64,000 nt of DNA from F1-120-MAGs238 sp964484185. GTDB taxonomy: Bacteria; Planctomycetota; Phycisphaerae; Phycisphaerales; UBA1924. The stretch covers positions 1 to 64,000 of the forward strand of contig CAZAEQ010000015.1 of NCBI GenBank assembly GCA_964484185.1. Reading direction: 5' to 3'. The translations under genes and the position numbers were made by a program. Below the pieces are notes generated by a model, which was not told the origin of the DNA, did no database searches, and worked only from the letters and a program-made list of their open reading frames with translations. Below are positions 53,795 to 61,858 of the stretch, in pieces. The stretch's first letter is position 1; each line of letters starts with the position of its first letter.

Positions 53795-54466
53795 TCACTT
53801 GGCAATATCAACGCGCCGAACCCGCACCACCATCACCGGCTTGAGCGGCACGTTCTCCATGCTGCCATCAGTCACGCCCGGCACGTTCCGCGATGAAGTT
53901 TCACCCACGCGAATCGCCTCAACCACCTCGAACCCCTTGGTCACCTTCCCAAAAACGGCGTATCCGGCGTTGCCCGTGGTCGTGCGTGCTGTGTCTAATC
54001 TCGCATTGTCCGCGACATTGATATAGAACTCTCTCGTCGCACTGTCGGGATCGCTCTCTCTTGCCATCGCAATCGTGTACTTCACATTCTTCAGCCCGTT
54101 CTGCCACTCGTTCTTGATCGGCTTGTCCGCCTTTCCCGCCGCCGCATCGACCTTGGCCTTCTCAACCATGTCGATCGTCCACCCGCCGCCCTGCACGACA
54201 AAGTTGGGCATCACGCGATGGAAGATGGTCCCGTTGTAATGCCCCTGCCGCGCATGCTCAAGAAAGTTCGCGACTGAAATGGGAGCACGCTGGCCATCAA
54301 GCTCCAGCGTAATCACTCCCTCAGTTGTTTCAATCTCGACAACCGTATTCTCTCCCGGCATCGAGGGCGAATTTCCTCGATTGTTCGCAGGTGGTACATT
54401 GCTCGCACAACCAGCCGCGAACACTGTGAACATGAGAGGCAACGCCAGCAGAATGATCGTCTTCAT
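53795..54466 (-). CDS. Cyclophilin-type peptidyl-prolyl isomerase, lipoprotein
   Basis: 223 residues. Signal MKTIILLALPLMFTVFAAGC with lipobox. The cyclophilin core is clear: NFLEHARQGHYNGTIFHRVM (catalytic Arg in FHR), NFVVQGGGW, REFYINVADNARLD and YAVFGKVTKGFEVVEAIRVG. It would speed up prolyl isomerisation of envelope proteins. The stop is 30 bp from the convergent NrdJ-domain gene. The double aspartyl protease gene ends 22 bp upstream, so the two may share a transcript. Confidence 0.92.
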   Translation of the reverse strand: MKTIILLALPLMFTVFAAGCASNVPPANNRGNSPSMPGENTVVEIETTEGVITLELDGQRAPISVANFLEHARQGHYNGTIFHRVMPNFVVQGGGWTIDMVEKAKVDAAAGKADKPIKNEWQNGLKNVKYTIAMARESDPDSATREFYINVADNARLDTARTTTGNAGYAVFGKVTKGFEVVEAIRVGETSSRNVPGVTDGSMENVPLKPVMVVRVRRVDIAK

Positions 54467-54488
54467 CCTCTCAGTGTACCCCGCCCAT

Positions 54489-56042
54489 TCACCGCTTCAC
54501 AAACCCGATCCGCCGCCGCTGATAGTCAAAGACGACCTTGAACGGGCTGATCAACTTGCCACCAATGTTGCCAAGCGTGTCCCTCGAGGCAAACGCACCC
54601 TTGTCTTCAGTGGCAAAAGTCACCTGGACATTCTCCTGCCGCTGTCCGCCGATTTCAAACCACGCAAGCTTGCCTCGCTTGGCCGAGACAGTGCCGCCAA
54701 CGCCGCCCTCGGTTGCATCGGTGGTCTCGCGTCCTTCCAGCAGCTTGAACTTCTTCACCGCCGGTGCGTGCATGCTCACCGTTGAGTTGCCCGCGCCCGT
54801 ATCCAGCTTGAAGATCCCGGTATGTCCCTCAAACGAAGCTTCAATGCACGCAATGCGCGAATCCAGGTGCAGCGTCGACCAGTGTCCATTCACCGAAGTG
54901 TCATCGTAATTTGCCGGGTCAAAGAGCGAAATCTTCGCATCTCGCATATCCACTTCCGCAACGCACCTGTGGAACAGTCCATACCCGATGATTCCCGCGA
55001 TCGGAACGCCCATGTGCGGCTCAAGGAAATCCAGTTCAAGCCCCACCACCAGCGGATCCTTCAGCGTCACGCGCCCAAGCGAGATCGACTCTGGCCTGCT
55101 CCACGAAGTCATCACCGTGCCGCCAACTCCCACCGCCGGCACCGCCCCGAACGTCTCAAGTCCAAACTCTTTCACCACCCGCGTATTGAGCACGTTCGAT
55201 CCCGCGCCGGTATCAAAGATAAACCAGCCGACATCTTTCCCATTCACCAGCGGATGCACCAATATGTGCCCGGTCGGCGCCTTCTTCACTTCAAGTTCCG
55301 CCGCGATACTCGAATCGAACTTCACATCCGTTGGCCCGCTGATATTCGCCGCGTACGGGCTCACAAGAAAGTTCGGAGCTTCACTCAGCTTTTCAAACCG
55401 CACAACATCATCGCTGCCGTGCTTGGTGGTCCTGGTCAAGGTCGCCGGATACTTCATCCCCATCGCCTCGATCTTCCCCTCGCACTTGATATTTGTCGCA
55501 ACGATCTCTCCGTGATAGTTCCACTCTTTCACCATCCACGTATCTGCATCAATCGTGACAGACCCATTGAAACCCGTCGCGGCATGATCAAACGCCAGGG
55601 TCGAAACATTCGATGTCGCTTCCGCATCCGCCGCAGCACCTGCAGGCGTCGAGAACGTAAACCCGGAGCTCTCATCCATCCAAAGCCCCGTGTAAATCAA
55701 CGCATCGAACATCACCTGGTTGCGATCGCTTAACTCAAGCAGCAGTCGCTCGCCGCCAATATCCTCCCGCCAGAGATCAGTCCCGTCAAATCCATCGCCG
55801 GTCGAAATCCTGCCGCTCGAAGTCTGTACAAAGTGCCCTTGCGCGTTAAACACCATCGTGTAGTCAGTTGGCACGCCAACCAGCGAGCCCTTTCCCGTCA
55901 GCATCAATCCCGCCGCGGGAATCTTCGCCTTGCTCACTCCGCATTCGCGCCGCACATTGGCGATCACTTCTTCCGCGGTCCGCGGCCCAGCGCACGCCAA
56001 CCCTGCAACCATCATCACGCACAGCACACTGAACTTCTTCAT
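54489..56042 (-). CDS. Secreted protein with two retropepsin-like aspartyl protease domains
   Basis: 517 residues with signal peptide MKKFSVLCVMMVAGLACA. The first ~230 residues are an outer-membrane-lipoprotein-like beta domain. Two aspartyl protease-like domains follow, the first with WFIFDTGAGSNVLNTRVV and the second with IFKLDTGAGNSTVSM. Each DTG would pair with a partner; two domains in one chain could form a pseudo-dimer resembling pepsin. A VGGTVMTSW flap and IAGIIGYGLF (first domain), and GGVGGTVSAKRG (second), are also seen. It is probably a periplasmic or secreted endopeptidase. The start overlaps the HTH regulator gene by 4 bp (ATGA). Confidence 0.85.
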   Translation of the reverse strand: MKKFSVLCVMMVAGLACAGPRTAEEVIANVRRECGVSKAKIPAAGLMLTGKGSLVGVPTDYTMVFNAQGHFVQTSSGRISTGDGFDGTDLWREDIGGERLLLELSDRNQVMFDALIYTGLWMDESSGFTFSTPAGAAADAEATSNVSTLAFDHAATGFNGSVTIDADTWMVKEWNYHGEIVATNIKCEGKIEAMGMKYPATLTRTTKHGSDDVVRFEKLSEAPNFLVSPYAANISGPTDVKFDSSIAAELEVKKAPTGHILVHPLVNGKDVGWFIFDTGAGSNVLNTRVVKEFGLETFGAVPAVGVGGTVMTSWSRPESISLGRVTLKDPLVVGLELDFLEPHMGVPIAGIIGYGLFHRCVAEVDMRDAKISLFDPANYDDTSVNGHWSTLHLDSRIACIEASFEGHTGIFKLDTGAGNSTVSMHAPAVKKFKLLEGRETTDATEGGVGGTVSAKRGKLAWFEIGGQRQENVQVTFATEDKGAFASRDTLGNIGGKLISPFKVVFDYQRRRIGFVKR

Positions 56043-56653
56043 ATTCCGTTCTCACTTTCAACGCGAGCTTCCGCCCGCTTCTTTGCGCGTCCCTTCACCC
56101 CAACCGGCGCCAATATCCATGCGAGCGATTGCAACGTCTTGCCTTCTTCCTGTGCCGAACCAGAGAAGATCGCAGACAGTTCTTCCAGCAACCGATTCAC
56201 TTCCGCTATGTCTTGCTTTGAGACCCAGCCTTTCGTGCGAGCTCCCCACACTGTCCGTCCTGGGCCCACATACTCGTACCCGCCCTCATCCAGGGCACGA
56301 TTGAAATCTCTCAAGCTCAGCCGCACCGCCCCCGCCACCACCCGCTGCACAGATTTGGCAACCGCTCCACCACCATACTTGAGCCGCATCATCTTTCCCG
56401 CCAGCCCGTACACCGCAACCACATACTTCCCCTCTTTCCGCTTCTCCTGCTCCACCAGCAGCCCCACCTTCTCCAGCTTCCGCACATGAAAATACAGCGA
56501 ATCCGCGGCTCGCCCCAGGTGCTCCCCCACCTCGGCAATCGTGCTTGGCCCCAGTGCGGCGATCGCATCTACCACCTCCTGCCGCATGGGCGACTCAATC
56601 GCCTTCATCTGTGCAGGGCTCGAAATCCAGTAGATCTGTTGAACCGGTTTCAT
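56039..56653 (-). CDS. ArsR-like winged-helix transcriptional regulator
   Basis: 204 residues. The N-terminal winged helix reads MRQEVVDAIAALGPSTIAEV, then GEHLGRAADSLYFHVRKLEK and VGLLVEQEKRKEGKYV, a typical ArsR/helix-turn-helix-20 domain with a recognition helix and wing. The C-terminal ~130 residues are helical and may dimerise or sense a ligand; no metal-binding Cys cluster is seen. It is translationally coupled to the double aspartyl protease gene. Its promoter overlaps that of the divergent reductase gene, so autoregulation of both sides is plausible. Confidence 0.85.
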   Translation of the reverse strand: MKPVQQIYWISSPAQMKAIESPMRQEVVDAIAALGPSTIAEVGEHLGRAADSLYFHVRKLEKVGLLVEQEKRKEGKYVVAVYGLAGKMMRLKYGGGAVAKSVQRVVAGAVRLSLRDFNRALDEGGYEYVGPGRTVWGARTKGWVSKQDIAEVNRLLEELSAIFSGSAQEEGKTLQSLAWILAPVGVKGRAKKRAEARVESENGI

Positions 56654-56677
56654 ATCGTTGAAATTCTTTCGTATAAT
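56649..56677 (+). promoter_or_regulatory. Candidate sigma-70 promoter for the reductase/oxoamine-synthase operon
   Basis: TTCATA (56649-56654) and a perfect TATAAT (56672-56677) are separated by 17 bp and lie ~80 bp upstream of the ATG at 56757. Its -10 box overlaps the -10 box of the divergent promoter. Confidence 0.5.
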
Positions 56678-56704
56678 TCAATCGTGAGTTTCACGCTTTG
56701 TCAA
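56676..56704 (-). promoter_or_regulatory. Candidate sigma-70 promoter for the HTH-aspartyl protease operon
   Basis: On the minus strand, a perfect TTGACA (56704-56699) and TTGAAT (56681-56676) are separated by 17 bp, ~23 bp upstream of the regulator ATG at 56653. Back-to-back overlap with the plus-strand promoter means one bound regulator could affect both directions. Confidence 0.5.
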
Positions 56705-56756
56705 ACAACCTGTGAATTTTCTACGTCGACCACTACCCCCACCCTACGCTGCCTTC

Positions 56757-57755
56757 ATGCACAAGGTCCTCCATGTCGGTATCGGCCCCCTGGGCCAGCG
56801 AATCATCACTGAACTCTCTCAACGCAAGCTCGCCCGCGTTATTGCCGCGGTCGATTCTGCGCCTTCTCTTGCCAACAAACCGCTCTCCTCACTTATGCAC
56901 GATTTCGAGGACTCCGGCCTGATCCTTCCCTCGCTCGAATCCATTGTCGACTGGTCCCGTTTCGATGTCTGCATCGTCACCACCAGCTCCGACCTGGTCT
57001 CCTGTGCCCCCACCTTCCGCACCCTTCTCTCCCACGGCAAAGCCGTCATCTCCACCTGCGAAGAGCTCGTCTACCCCTGGCTCCGCCACGTCGGCCTCTC
57101 TGAAGAACTCGACGCCATCGCCAAGCGTTCAGGCGGCCGCCTTCTTGGCACCGGCGTCAACCCCGGCTTCCTCATGGACTTCCTCCCGACCACCCTCACC
57201 GCCGTCTGCCGCGATGTTCGCTCCATCAAGTGCCATCGCATCCAGGACGCCTCCAGCCGCCGCGTCCAGTTCCAGAAGAAGATCGGCGCAGGCCTCGACC
57301 CCAACGCCTTCTCCAAGGGCGTCCGCGATGGCTCACTCCGGCATGTCGGCCTGGGCGAATCGCTCCACTTCATCGCTCACTACGTCGGCCTGAAAGTCGA
57401 ACGCTGGGAAGAAGACATCGCCCCCGTCATTGCCGACCGCGATATCAACTGTGCCCTCGGTCCCATCGCCCGCGGCCGCGCTGCCGGCGTCCGCCAGACC
57501 GCCCGCGCCTACTCCGACGAACGCACGATCATCGAACTCGAGTTCCAGGCCGCCATCGGTCAGGCCGATCCGCACGACCGCGTCGTCATCGACGCCGACC
57601 CCCCGATCGACTGCATCATCCACGGCGGCATCCACGGCGATCTCGCCACCTCCGCCATCATCTGCAACTCCATCGCTCCCCTTCTTTCCGCCGCCCCCGG
57701 CCTGCACACCATGGCCTCCATCCCCAGCGTCATGCACGCCTCTCCTCGCGGTTAA
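56757..57755 (+). CDS. NAD(P)-dependent oxidoreductase, 2,4-diaminopentanoate dehydrogenase-like (DapB fold)
   Basis: ATG at 56757 starts MHKVLHVGIGPLGQRIITEL, an NAD(P)-binding Rossmann GxGxxG. A GTG at 56712 would add 15 Pro-rich residues and is less likely. The protein resembles the DapB-like family that includes 2,4-diaminopentanoate dehydrogenase: DVCIVTTSSDLVSCAPTFRT, STCEELVYPW, LLGTGVNPGFLMDFLPTTLT and RIQDASSRRVQFQKKIGAGL. Known members carry out reversible deamination of a diamine. The real substrate here is unknown. It is followed after 36 bp by an alpha-oxoamine synthase gene, so the two are likely one pathway. Confidence 0.78.
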   Translation: MHKVLHVGIGPLGQRIITELSQRKLARVIAAVDSAPSLANKPLSSLMHDFEDSGLILPSLESIVDWSRFDVCIVTTSSDLVSCAPTFRTLLSHGKAVISTCEELVYPWLRHVGLSEELDAIAKRSGGRLLGTGVNPGFLMDFLPTTLTAVCRDVRSIKCHRIQDASSRRVQFQKKIGAGLDPNAFSKGVRDGSLRHVGLGESLHFIAHYVGLKVERWEEDIAPVIADRDINCALGPIARGRAAGVRQTARAYSDERTIIELEFQAAIGQADPHDRVVIDADPPIDCIIHGGIHGDLATSAIICNSIAPLLSAAPGLHTMASIPSVMHASPRG

Positions 57756-57791
57756 TTACTGAACACTCCGCCGCTTCGCCGATCAACATCT

Positions 57792-58934
57792 ATGCCAAGG
57801 CTTCCCATCGAATCCTGTTCAGCCACCCACTGCACGCTCGACGGACGCAATGTCCTCAATTTCGGCGGCTGCAACTACCTCGGCTTCACCGAAGACCCCC
57901 GCATCCACGCCGCCGCCATGCGTGGAATGAAGACTTATGGCCTGTCCACCACCGCTTCCCGCGAGACCACCGGCAACACTTTTGCTCACACCTCACTCGA
58001 AACCGAACTCGCCGCCTTCTTCGGCATGGAATCTGCGATCCTCACCACCGAGGGCTACACCGCCAACATGGCCCTGTGCGAAACGTTGGCCCAGTCTCGC
58101 CGCTTTGCCCTGATCGATGAAAAGGCCCACCGCTCGGTCGGGCACGCCGCCGAAGCTGCGGGTTTCAAGGTCCTCCGCTACCGCCACCGCGATGCAGTCC
58201 ACGCCGCGGAAATCTGTAAGCCGCTCGCACACTGCGGCGGGGTCGTCATCCTCACCGACGGCGTCTTCACTGCCGATGGCGTCATCGCCCCCCTCCCCGA
58301 TCTTCTCGCCGCCCTCCCCGATCAGGATTCACTCCTGATCGTTGACGACTGCCACGGCTTCTGTGTCCTGGGCAAGTGCGGCCGCGGCACGCTCAACTAC
58401 TACGGCCTCTCTGATCCCAGGCTCGTCATCACCACCACACTCGCCAAGGGCTTAGGCTGCTACGGCGGCATCATCGCTGGCCCGCGCTGGCTTGTCGATG
58501 ACATCCAGAACAAAGCTCGCATCTACCGCGGCACCACTCCCTGCCCACCCCCCATGATCGAAGCGGCACGCGAAGCACTCGCCATCACCGCGGCCGATCC
58601 AAATCTCGCTATCAACGTCCTCACCAACGCCGCTCGCCTCCGCACCTGGCTCTCGCGTGCTGGCGCGCAACTCAACGATTCTCCCACACCCATCATCGCG
58701 TTCTACTTCAAAAGCGAATCCGAAATGGACCGCATCTCCGCCGAGTTGCTGAATCTCAACATCCTCGCCCCGGTCATCGAATACCCCGGTGGCCCTGCGA
58801 GTCGATACTTCCGTATCACTGTCACCGCTCGCCACACTGCTGAACAGATCGACACACTGGGTCGGGCGTTCCTTGAAACATCCGCTTCGCGGCTGGAGAT
58901 TACAGTCAATTCAAGTACACAACTTGTTGCCTGA
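57792..58934 (+). CDS. PLP-dependent alpha-oxoamine synthase (KBL/BioF-like)
   Basis: 380 residues of the fold-type I aminotransferase superfamily. NVLNFGGCNYLGFTEDPRIH and YGLSTTASRETTGNTFAHTS are the substrate-side motifs of 8-amino-7-oxononanoate synthase and glycine C-acetyltransferase. LLIVDDCHGFCVLGKCGRGT carries the PLP-binding Asp and His, and ITTTLAKGLGCYGG the Schiff-base Lys. The enzyme should condense an amino acid with an acyl-CoA, losing CO2 in most cases. The RETTG motif and short N-terminus are typical. Without other biotin genes nearby and with the reductase next door, a product other than KAPA is likely. Confidence 0.85.
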   Translation: MPRLPIESCSATHCTLDGRNVLNFGGCNYLGFTEDPRIHAAAMRGMKTYGLSTTASRETTGNTFAHTSLETELAAFFGMESAILTTEGYTANMALCETLAQSRRFALIDEKAHRSVGHAAEAAGFKVLRYRHRDAVHAAEICKPLAHCGGVVILTDGVFTADGVIAPLPDLLAALPDQDSLLIVDDCHGFCVLGKCGRGTLNYYGLSDPRLVITTTLAKGLGCYGGIIAGPRWLVDDIQNKARIYRGTTPCPPPMIEAAREALAITAADPNLAINVLTNAARLRTWLSRAGAQLNDSPTPIIAFYFKSESEMDRISAELLNLNILAPVIEYPGGPASRYFRITVTARHTAEQIDTLGRAFLETSASRLEITVNSSTQLVA

Positions 58935-58972
58935 ACGAACTCTCACTAAAGCCAATTTCGGAATTTTCGTGC

Positions 58973-59308
58973 ATGACCCTTCTCTTAGCGATTGCGTTTC
59001 TGATTGGCGTTGGAATAATTCTCAAGAAGCTTGTTGATAACTTCGGCGGCGAGGAAGCCGAGCCAATGTCGTATTGGGATTCCTTTGCATGGATCCTCGC
59101 CCCACGCATCCTCTGCCGCGTGATCTTTTATTTCTTTCCTGGGCCAAGCCCCACCACCCAGGCGATTACCTGGGTCATCGCGTTCATGACCATTATTCCA
59201 TTCATGCTCCACTTCGCATTCAATGTCCGATTCCTGCGTGCAATTCTCATCACACTCGGGGCCATGGCACTCCTGCTGCTTGAGCTGGCCCTCTATCTTG
59301 TGCGTTAG
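58973..59308 (+). CDS. Small membrane protein, 111 residues
   Basis: ATG at 58973 begins MTLLLAIAFLIGVGIILKKL. Four hydrophobic segments are predicted by eye, the second containing FAWILAPRILCRVIFYFFPG and the last LITLGAMALLLLELALYLVR. I recognise no family. It is 38 bp after the oxoamine synthase gene on the same strand and may belong to that operon. Confidence 0.6.
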   Translation: MTLLLAIAFLIGVGIILKKLVDNFGGEEAEPMSYWDSFAWILAPRILCRVIFYFFPGPSPTTQAITWVIAFMTIIPFMLHFAFNVRFLRAILITLGAMALLLLELALYLVR

Positions 59309-59386
59309 AGGCCCAAGGGGCCAACGGGGAGACCCAATCCATTAAGCCAAAGTTTGATCCAGCCTACGTGGTTTCCGCTCCAGGCT

Positions 59387-60157
59387 TCACGCGGTCGCAA
59401 CCGGTCCTCGTACTACCCCTCGAATCCGCCACAACAGTTTTATATATAGAGCGAGCCCGACCGCAGTCGCGATCGGAACCAGCAAACCAATCACATGCAG
59501 CAGCGGAAGTTGCCAGATCAACTTTCTGCATACCTCCACCGTCCTTTTATCCCGCATGGACTGTGCGATCTCGCTGATATACATGATATTTGCCAGCACT
59601 CGCATGAACCATGCGAGCGAGTACGAAATCAAGATGGCTAAGGGAATCCATGCGATTACCTTCCCTTTCACAGGAGCTTGAAGAGCTGCCGCGAGCACGA
59701 GAACCATCATCACAAGGAGAGCCAACTGCACACGCATGGCCCAGATCACCATTCGCCGCCAGCTATGTCCAAAGACCGCCCCCTGGGCTGCCGTAAACAA
59801 TCGGTAAGATGGGAAAGCTCCCAGTTCCGTCAGGATAAGGGCAGCTGCTATCAACTTCATACTATTATCAGAAATTCGAAGCTGAAAGGCGGTCAACGAA
59901 ACTGTGATGCCGACCGAGAACGCTAACCCCAAAGCCAAAAACAAAACGGGAATATTGAACACAATAATCGCAATCGCTCCTTGGGACACCTTTTTCCGTC
60001 TCGCTTCAAGCAGTTTCGTAAACACTTGGCGATTCCAACGCAGGCTTTCGCCGCACTCAGGGCAGCGGCAATCATCGGGAACCCCCGTCAATTCATATTC
60101 ACATCTCTGACAATGGAACACAGCGCTGGGTGTAGTGACATTACTTTGCACATCCAT
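59387..60157 (-). CDS. Membrane protein with N-terminal zinc ribbon (4)
   Basis: ATG at 60157, 5 nt after AGGGGG, is favoured over GTG at 60163. The 256-residue protein begins with CQRCEYELTGVPDDCRCPEC, then about six membrane helices (e.g. AIIVFNIPVLFLALGLAFSV, LLVMMVLVLAAALQAPV). It is related in layout to the zinc-ribbon membrane proteins at 20.5-22.4 kb but has the ribbon at the N-terminus and more helices. Role unknown. Confidence 0.75.
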   Translation of the reverse strand: MDVQSNVTTPSAVFHCQRCEYELTGVPDDCRCPECGESLRWNRQVFTKLLEARRKKVSQGAIAIIVFNIPVLFLALGLAFSVGITVSLTAFQLRISDNSMKLIAAALILTELGAFPSYRLFTAAQGAVFGHSWRRMVIWAMRVQLALLVMMVLVLAAALQAPVKGKVIAWIPLAILISYSLAWFMRVLANIMYISEIAQSMRDKRTVEVCRKLIWQLPLLHVIGLLVPIATAVGLALYIKLLWRIRGVVRGPVATA

Positions 60158-60216
60158 CCGCACCCCCTATTAGCGATTTCACCGATCTTGGATTCCAAGA
60201 ACAAAAGAGTACGTAA

Positions 60217-60501
60217 TCACAATGGTCGTGGTATTTCATCCCGCTGGGATGTGAAAGCCCCGGCAACACGTTCTACCAGGTCCAGCGCAAACTCCTGGGC
60301 GAAGCGCTCCCCACCATCATCGGCGGCAGCGGCAACAAAACCTTCACCGACGAAACTCTCCCCTTCGGCACCGACAGCGTCCAATACATCGTCACCGCCA
60401 TCCGCGGCAACGTCTCTGGCAACGCATCATCATCACTCAACGTGCAATTTGGCGTGGGTGGTGATGGGTTTGCTGTGGCGAAGGTGAAGTTGGCGGCGTG
60501 A
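60217..60501 (+). pseudogene. C-terminal remnant of a secreted repeat/FN3-like protein
   Basis: In one frame, open from a stop at 60214 to the TGA at 60499, the sequence reads CESPGNTFYQVQRKLLGEAL ... RGNVSGNASSSLNVQFGVGG and ends AVAKVKLAA. This resembles the C-terminal end of planctomycete secreted proteins with fibronectin-like repeats, including the FYQVQRK start of the last repeat. There is no plausible start codon with a ribosome binding site and no upstream domain, so it is a fragment left by deletion or rearrangement. A terminator-like hairpin follows at 60563, where a gene end would have one. Confidence 0.65.
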
Positions 60502-60506
60502 GAAGA

Positions 60507-60764
60507 GAGGCACTAGGCACTTGGCACTAGGCATTAGGGTCAAGACCATACCACAACCCAAGACGGCCCTGAGTGCAAACTCGGGGCCGTTGTGTCTTTG
60601 AAGGGAGAAAGGCAGAATGAACATCAGATAGACACGATATTCACGATAAGGAAAAACCAAAGGCTTTGTTCTTTTTGCCTTTATCGTTGCCATCGTGTTT
60701 ATCTGATGTTCAATCCTGCCTTTGCTTCTCTTCCCTAGTGCCTAGTGCCAAGTGCCTAGTGCCT
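60507..60764. repeat. 258-bp element with 32-bp inverted ends and nested hairpins, MITE-like
   Basis: The outer arms at 60508-60539 and 60733-60764 are reverse complements over 32 bp with one mismatch; each is built from GGCACTA/GGCACTT units. Inside lies a second inverted repeat (about 60611-60651 and 60677-60720, containing GAACATCAGATAGACACGAT and its partner) and the GC-rich hairpin at 60563-60590. No coding content. The right end stops 10 bp before the trpA start codon, so the element provides the trpA 5' flank. Confidence 0.72.
60563..60590 (+). terminator. Possible intrinsic terminator hairpin after the gene remnant
   Basis: ACGGCCCTGAG (60563-60573) pairs with CTCGGGGCCGT (60580-60590) through 11 positions with one G-T wobble and a 6-nt loop TGCAAA. 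A mixed T-rich stretch (TGTGTCTTTG) follows, weaker than a classical U-tract. Confidence 0.5.
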
Positions 60765-60774
60765 ACCCTCCCCC

Positions 60775-61581
60775 GTGAACCGCCTCGAAAACAACTTCTT
60801 CGAACTCTCCGCCCTCGGCGAACGCGCCCTCATGCCCTTCATCTGCGGCGGGTTCCCTCGTCCCGGCGACACCGCCAAACTCCTGCAAGCCATCGAACGC
60901 GCCGGCTGCCGCTTCGCCGAAGTCGGCATCCCCTTCTCTGACCCCATCGCCGATGGACCTGTGATTGCCGCCGCCATGCACCAGGCTCTCGAGCAAGGTG
61001 TCACGCCGCCGAAAGTATTCGACGAAGTCCACTCTGTGCGGGAGAACTCGCGCCTCGCCATCATCGCGATGGTGAGTTACTCGATCGTGCACAAAGCCGG
61101 CGGCCCCGGCCCCTTCTGCAACCACGCCAAAGACGCAGGCTTTGATGGCCTCATCGTGCCCGATCTTCCCTTTGAAGAATCGACTGACCTCATCGCACAA
61201 GCCAAGTCGCGCGATCTCTGCCTCTCCCTCCTCATCGCCCCGACAACGCCCTTCGCCCGCGCGGTCGAAATCGCCAAAGCCTCTACCGGCTTCATCTACC
61301 TCATGGCCCGCACCGGAATCACCGGCGTCTCTTCGGGAGCACCCGATGTCTCATCCAAAGTCGCCGCACTCCGCGAAGTCACCAAGCTCCCGATCGCAGT
61401 CGGGTTTGGGATCGGCACCGCCGACCACGTCCGCGCAGCCACCGAGCACGCCGATGCGGCCATAGTCGGTTCCGCCTTGGTGAAGCGCATGAGCGAATCC
61501 ATCGCCCAACGCCGCGACCCAATCCAAGATGCAGAAGCAATGATCCGCGACCTGCAAAAAGGCCTGTTCAAAGCGTCGTAA
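60775..61581 (+). CDS. trpA: Tryptophan synthase alpha chain
   Basis: GTG at 60775 starts MNRLENNFFELSALGERALM. The TIM-barrel signature of TrpA is present: FAEVGIPFSDPIADGPVI with the catalytic Glu, DGLIVPDLPFEES with the catalytic Asp, TGFIYLMARTGITGVSSG, and VGFGIGTADHVR with AIVGSALVKRM near the end. It cleaves indole-3-glycerol phosphate to indole and glyceraldehyde 3-phosphate, passing indole to TrpB. trpB and other trp genes are not in this window, so trpA is isolated here. No Shine-Dalgarno is seen; the 5' flank is the inverted-repeat element. Confidence 0.94.
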   Translation: MNRLENNFFELSALGERALMPFICGGFPRPGDTAKLLQAIERAGCRFAEVGIPFSDPIADGPVIAAAMHQALEQGVTPPKVFDEVHSVRENSRLAIIAMVSYSIVHKAGGPGPFCNHAKDAGFDGLIVPDLPFEESTDLIAQAKSRDLCLSLLIAPTTPFARAVEIAKASTGFIYLMARTGITGVSSGAPDVSSKVAALREVTKLPIAVGFGIGTADHVRAATEHADAAIVGSALVKRMSESIAQRRDPIQDAEAMIRDLQKGLFKAS

Positions 61582-61787
61582 CCGGCCCATGTAACGCTTT
61601 CATTCGACAGAATCGCTCCAATCCCGCCGCCAAACTTGAAACTATCAAAGTGGCTGTCACAATTGGAGGACCGCAAACCGATGAAGATTCTTTGAAACCA
61701 AGTGACCGGCAGACTTTCTAAGCTGGTCGCCTTGGATGCAGCGTTATGTGTTCACGCAGGGCACATGTATGGGCAGGATGGGCAGCA

Positions 61788-61838
61788 AACCCAACTGGTT
61801 CAAACCCGATCTCGTTGATCGGGCCAACTAAGTGGGTT
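61788..61838 (+). promoter_or_regulatory. Structured 5' leader of the glutamine synthetase gene
   Basis: A perfect hairpin CCCGATC-TCGTT-GATCGGG (61805-61823) is enclosed by AACCCA (61788-61793) and TGGGTT (61833-61838), which can pair. A further hairpin, GACCGGC with GCTGGTC, lies ~80 bp upstream. The ribosome site AAGGG (61847-61851) follows the outer stem. A regulatory leader responding to nitrogen status is possible. I do not recognise a known riboswitch. The rest of the gap 61582-61858 shows nothing else. Confidence 0.35.
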
Positions 61839-61858
61839 CGTTTCGCAAGGGATTTGCA

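Noticed and set aside
57230..58120. Long Arg/Pro/His-rich frame on the plus strand
   Set aside because: Shadow of the reductase and oxoamine synthase genes in another frame; composition is that of a GC-rich off-frame translation.
60666..60941. Arg/Pro-rich reading frame over the inverted-repeat element and the start of trpA
   Set aside because: It is out of frame with the clear trpA gene and covers a non-coding palindrome.
61788..61838. tRNA gene (GGTTCAAACCC resembles a T-loop)
   Set aside because: No acceptor stem, anticodon arm or CCA end can be fitted around it; the sequence folds better as a simple hairpin leader.
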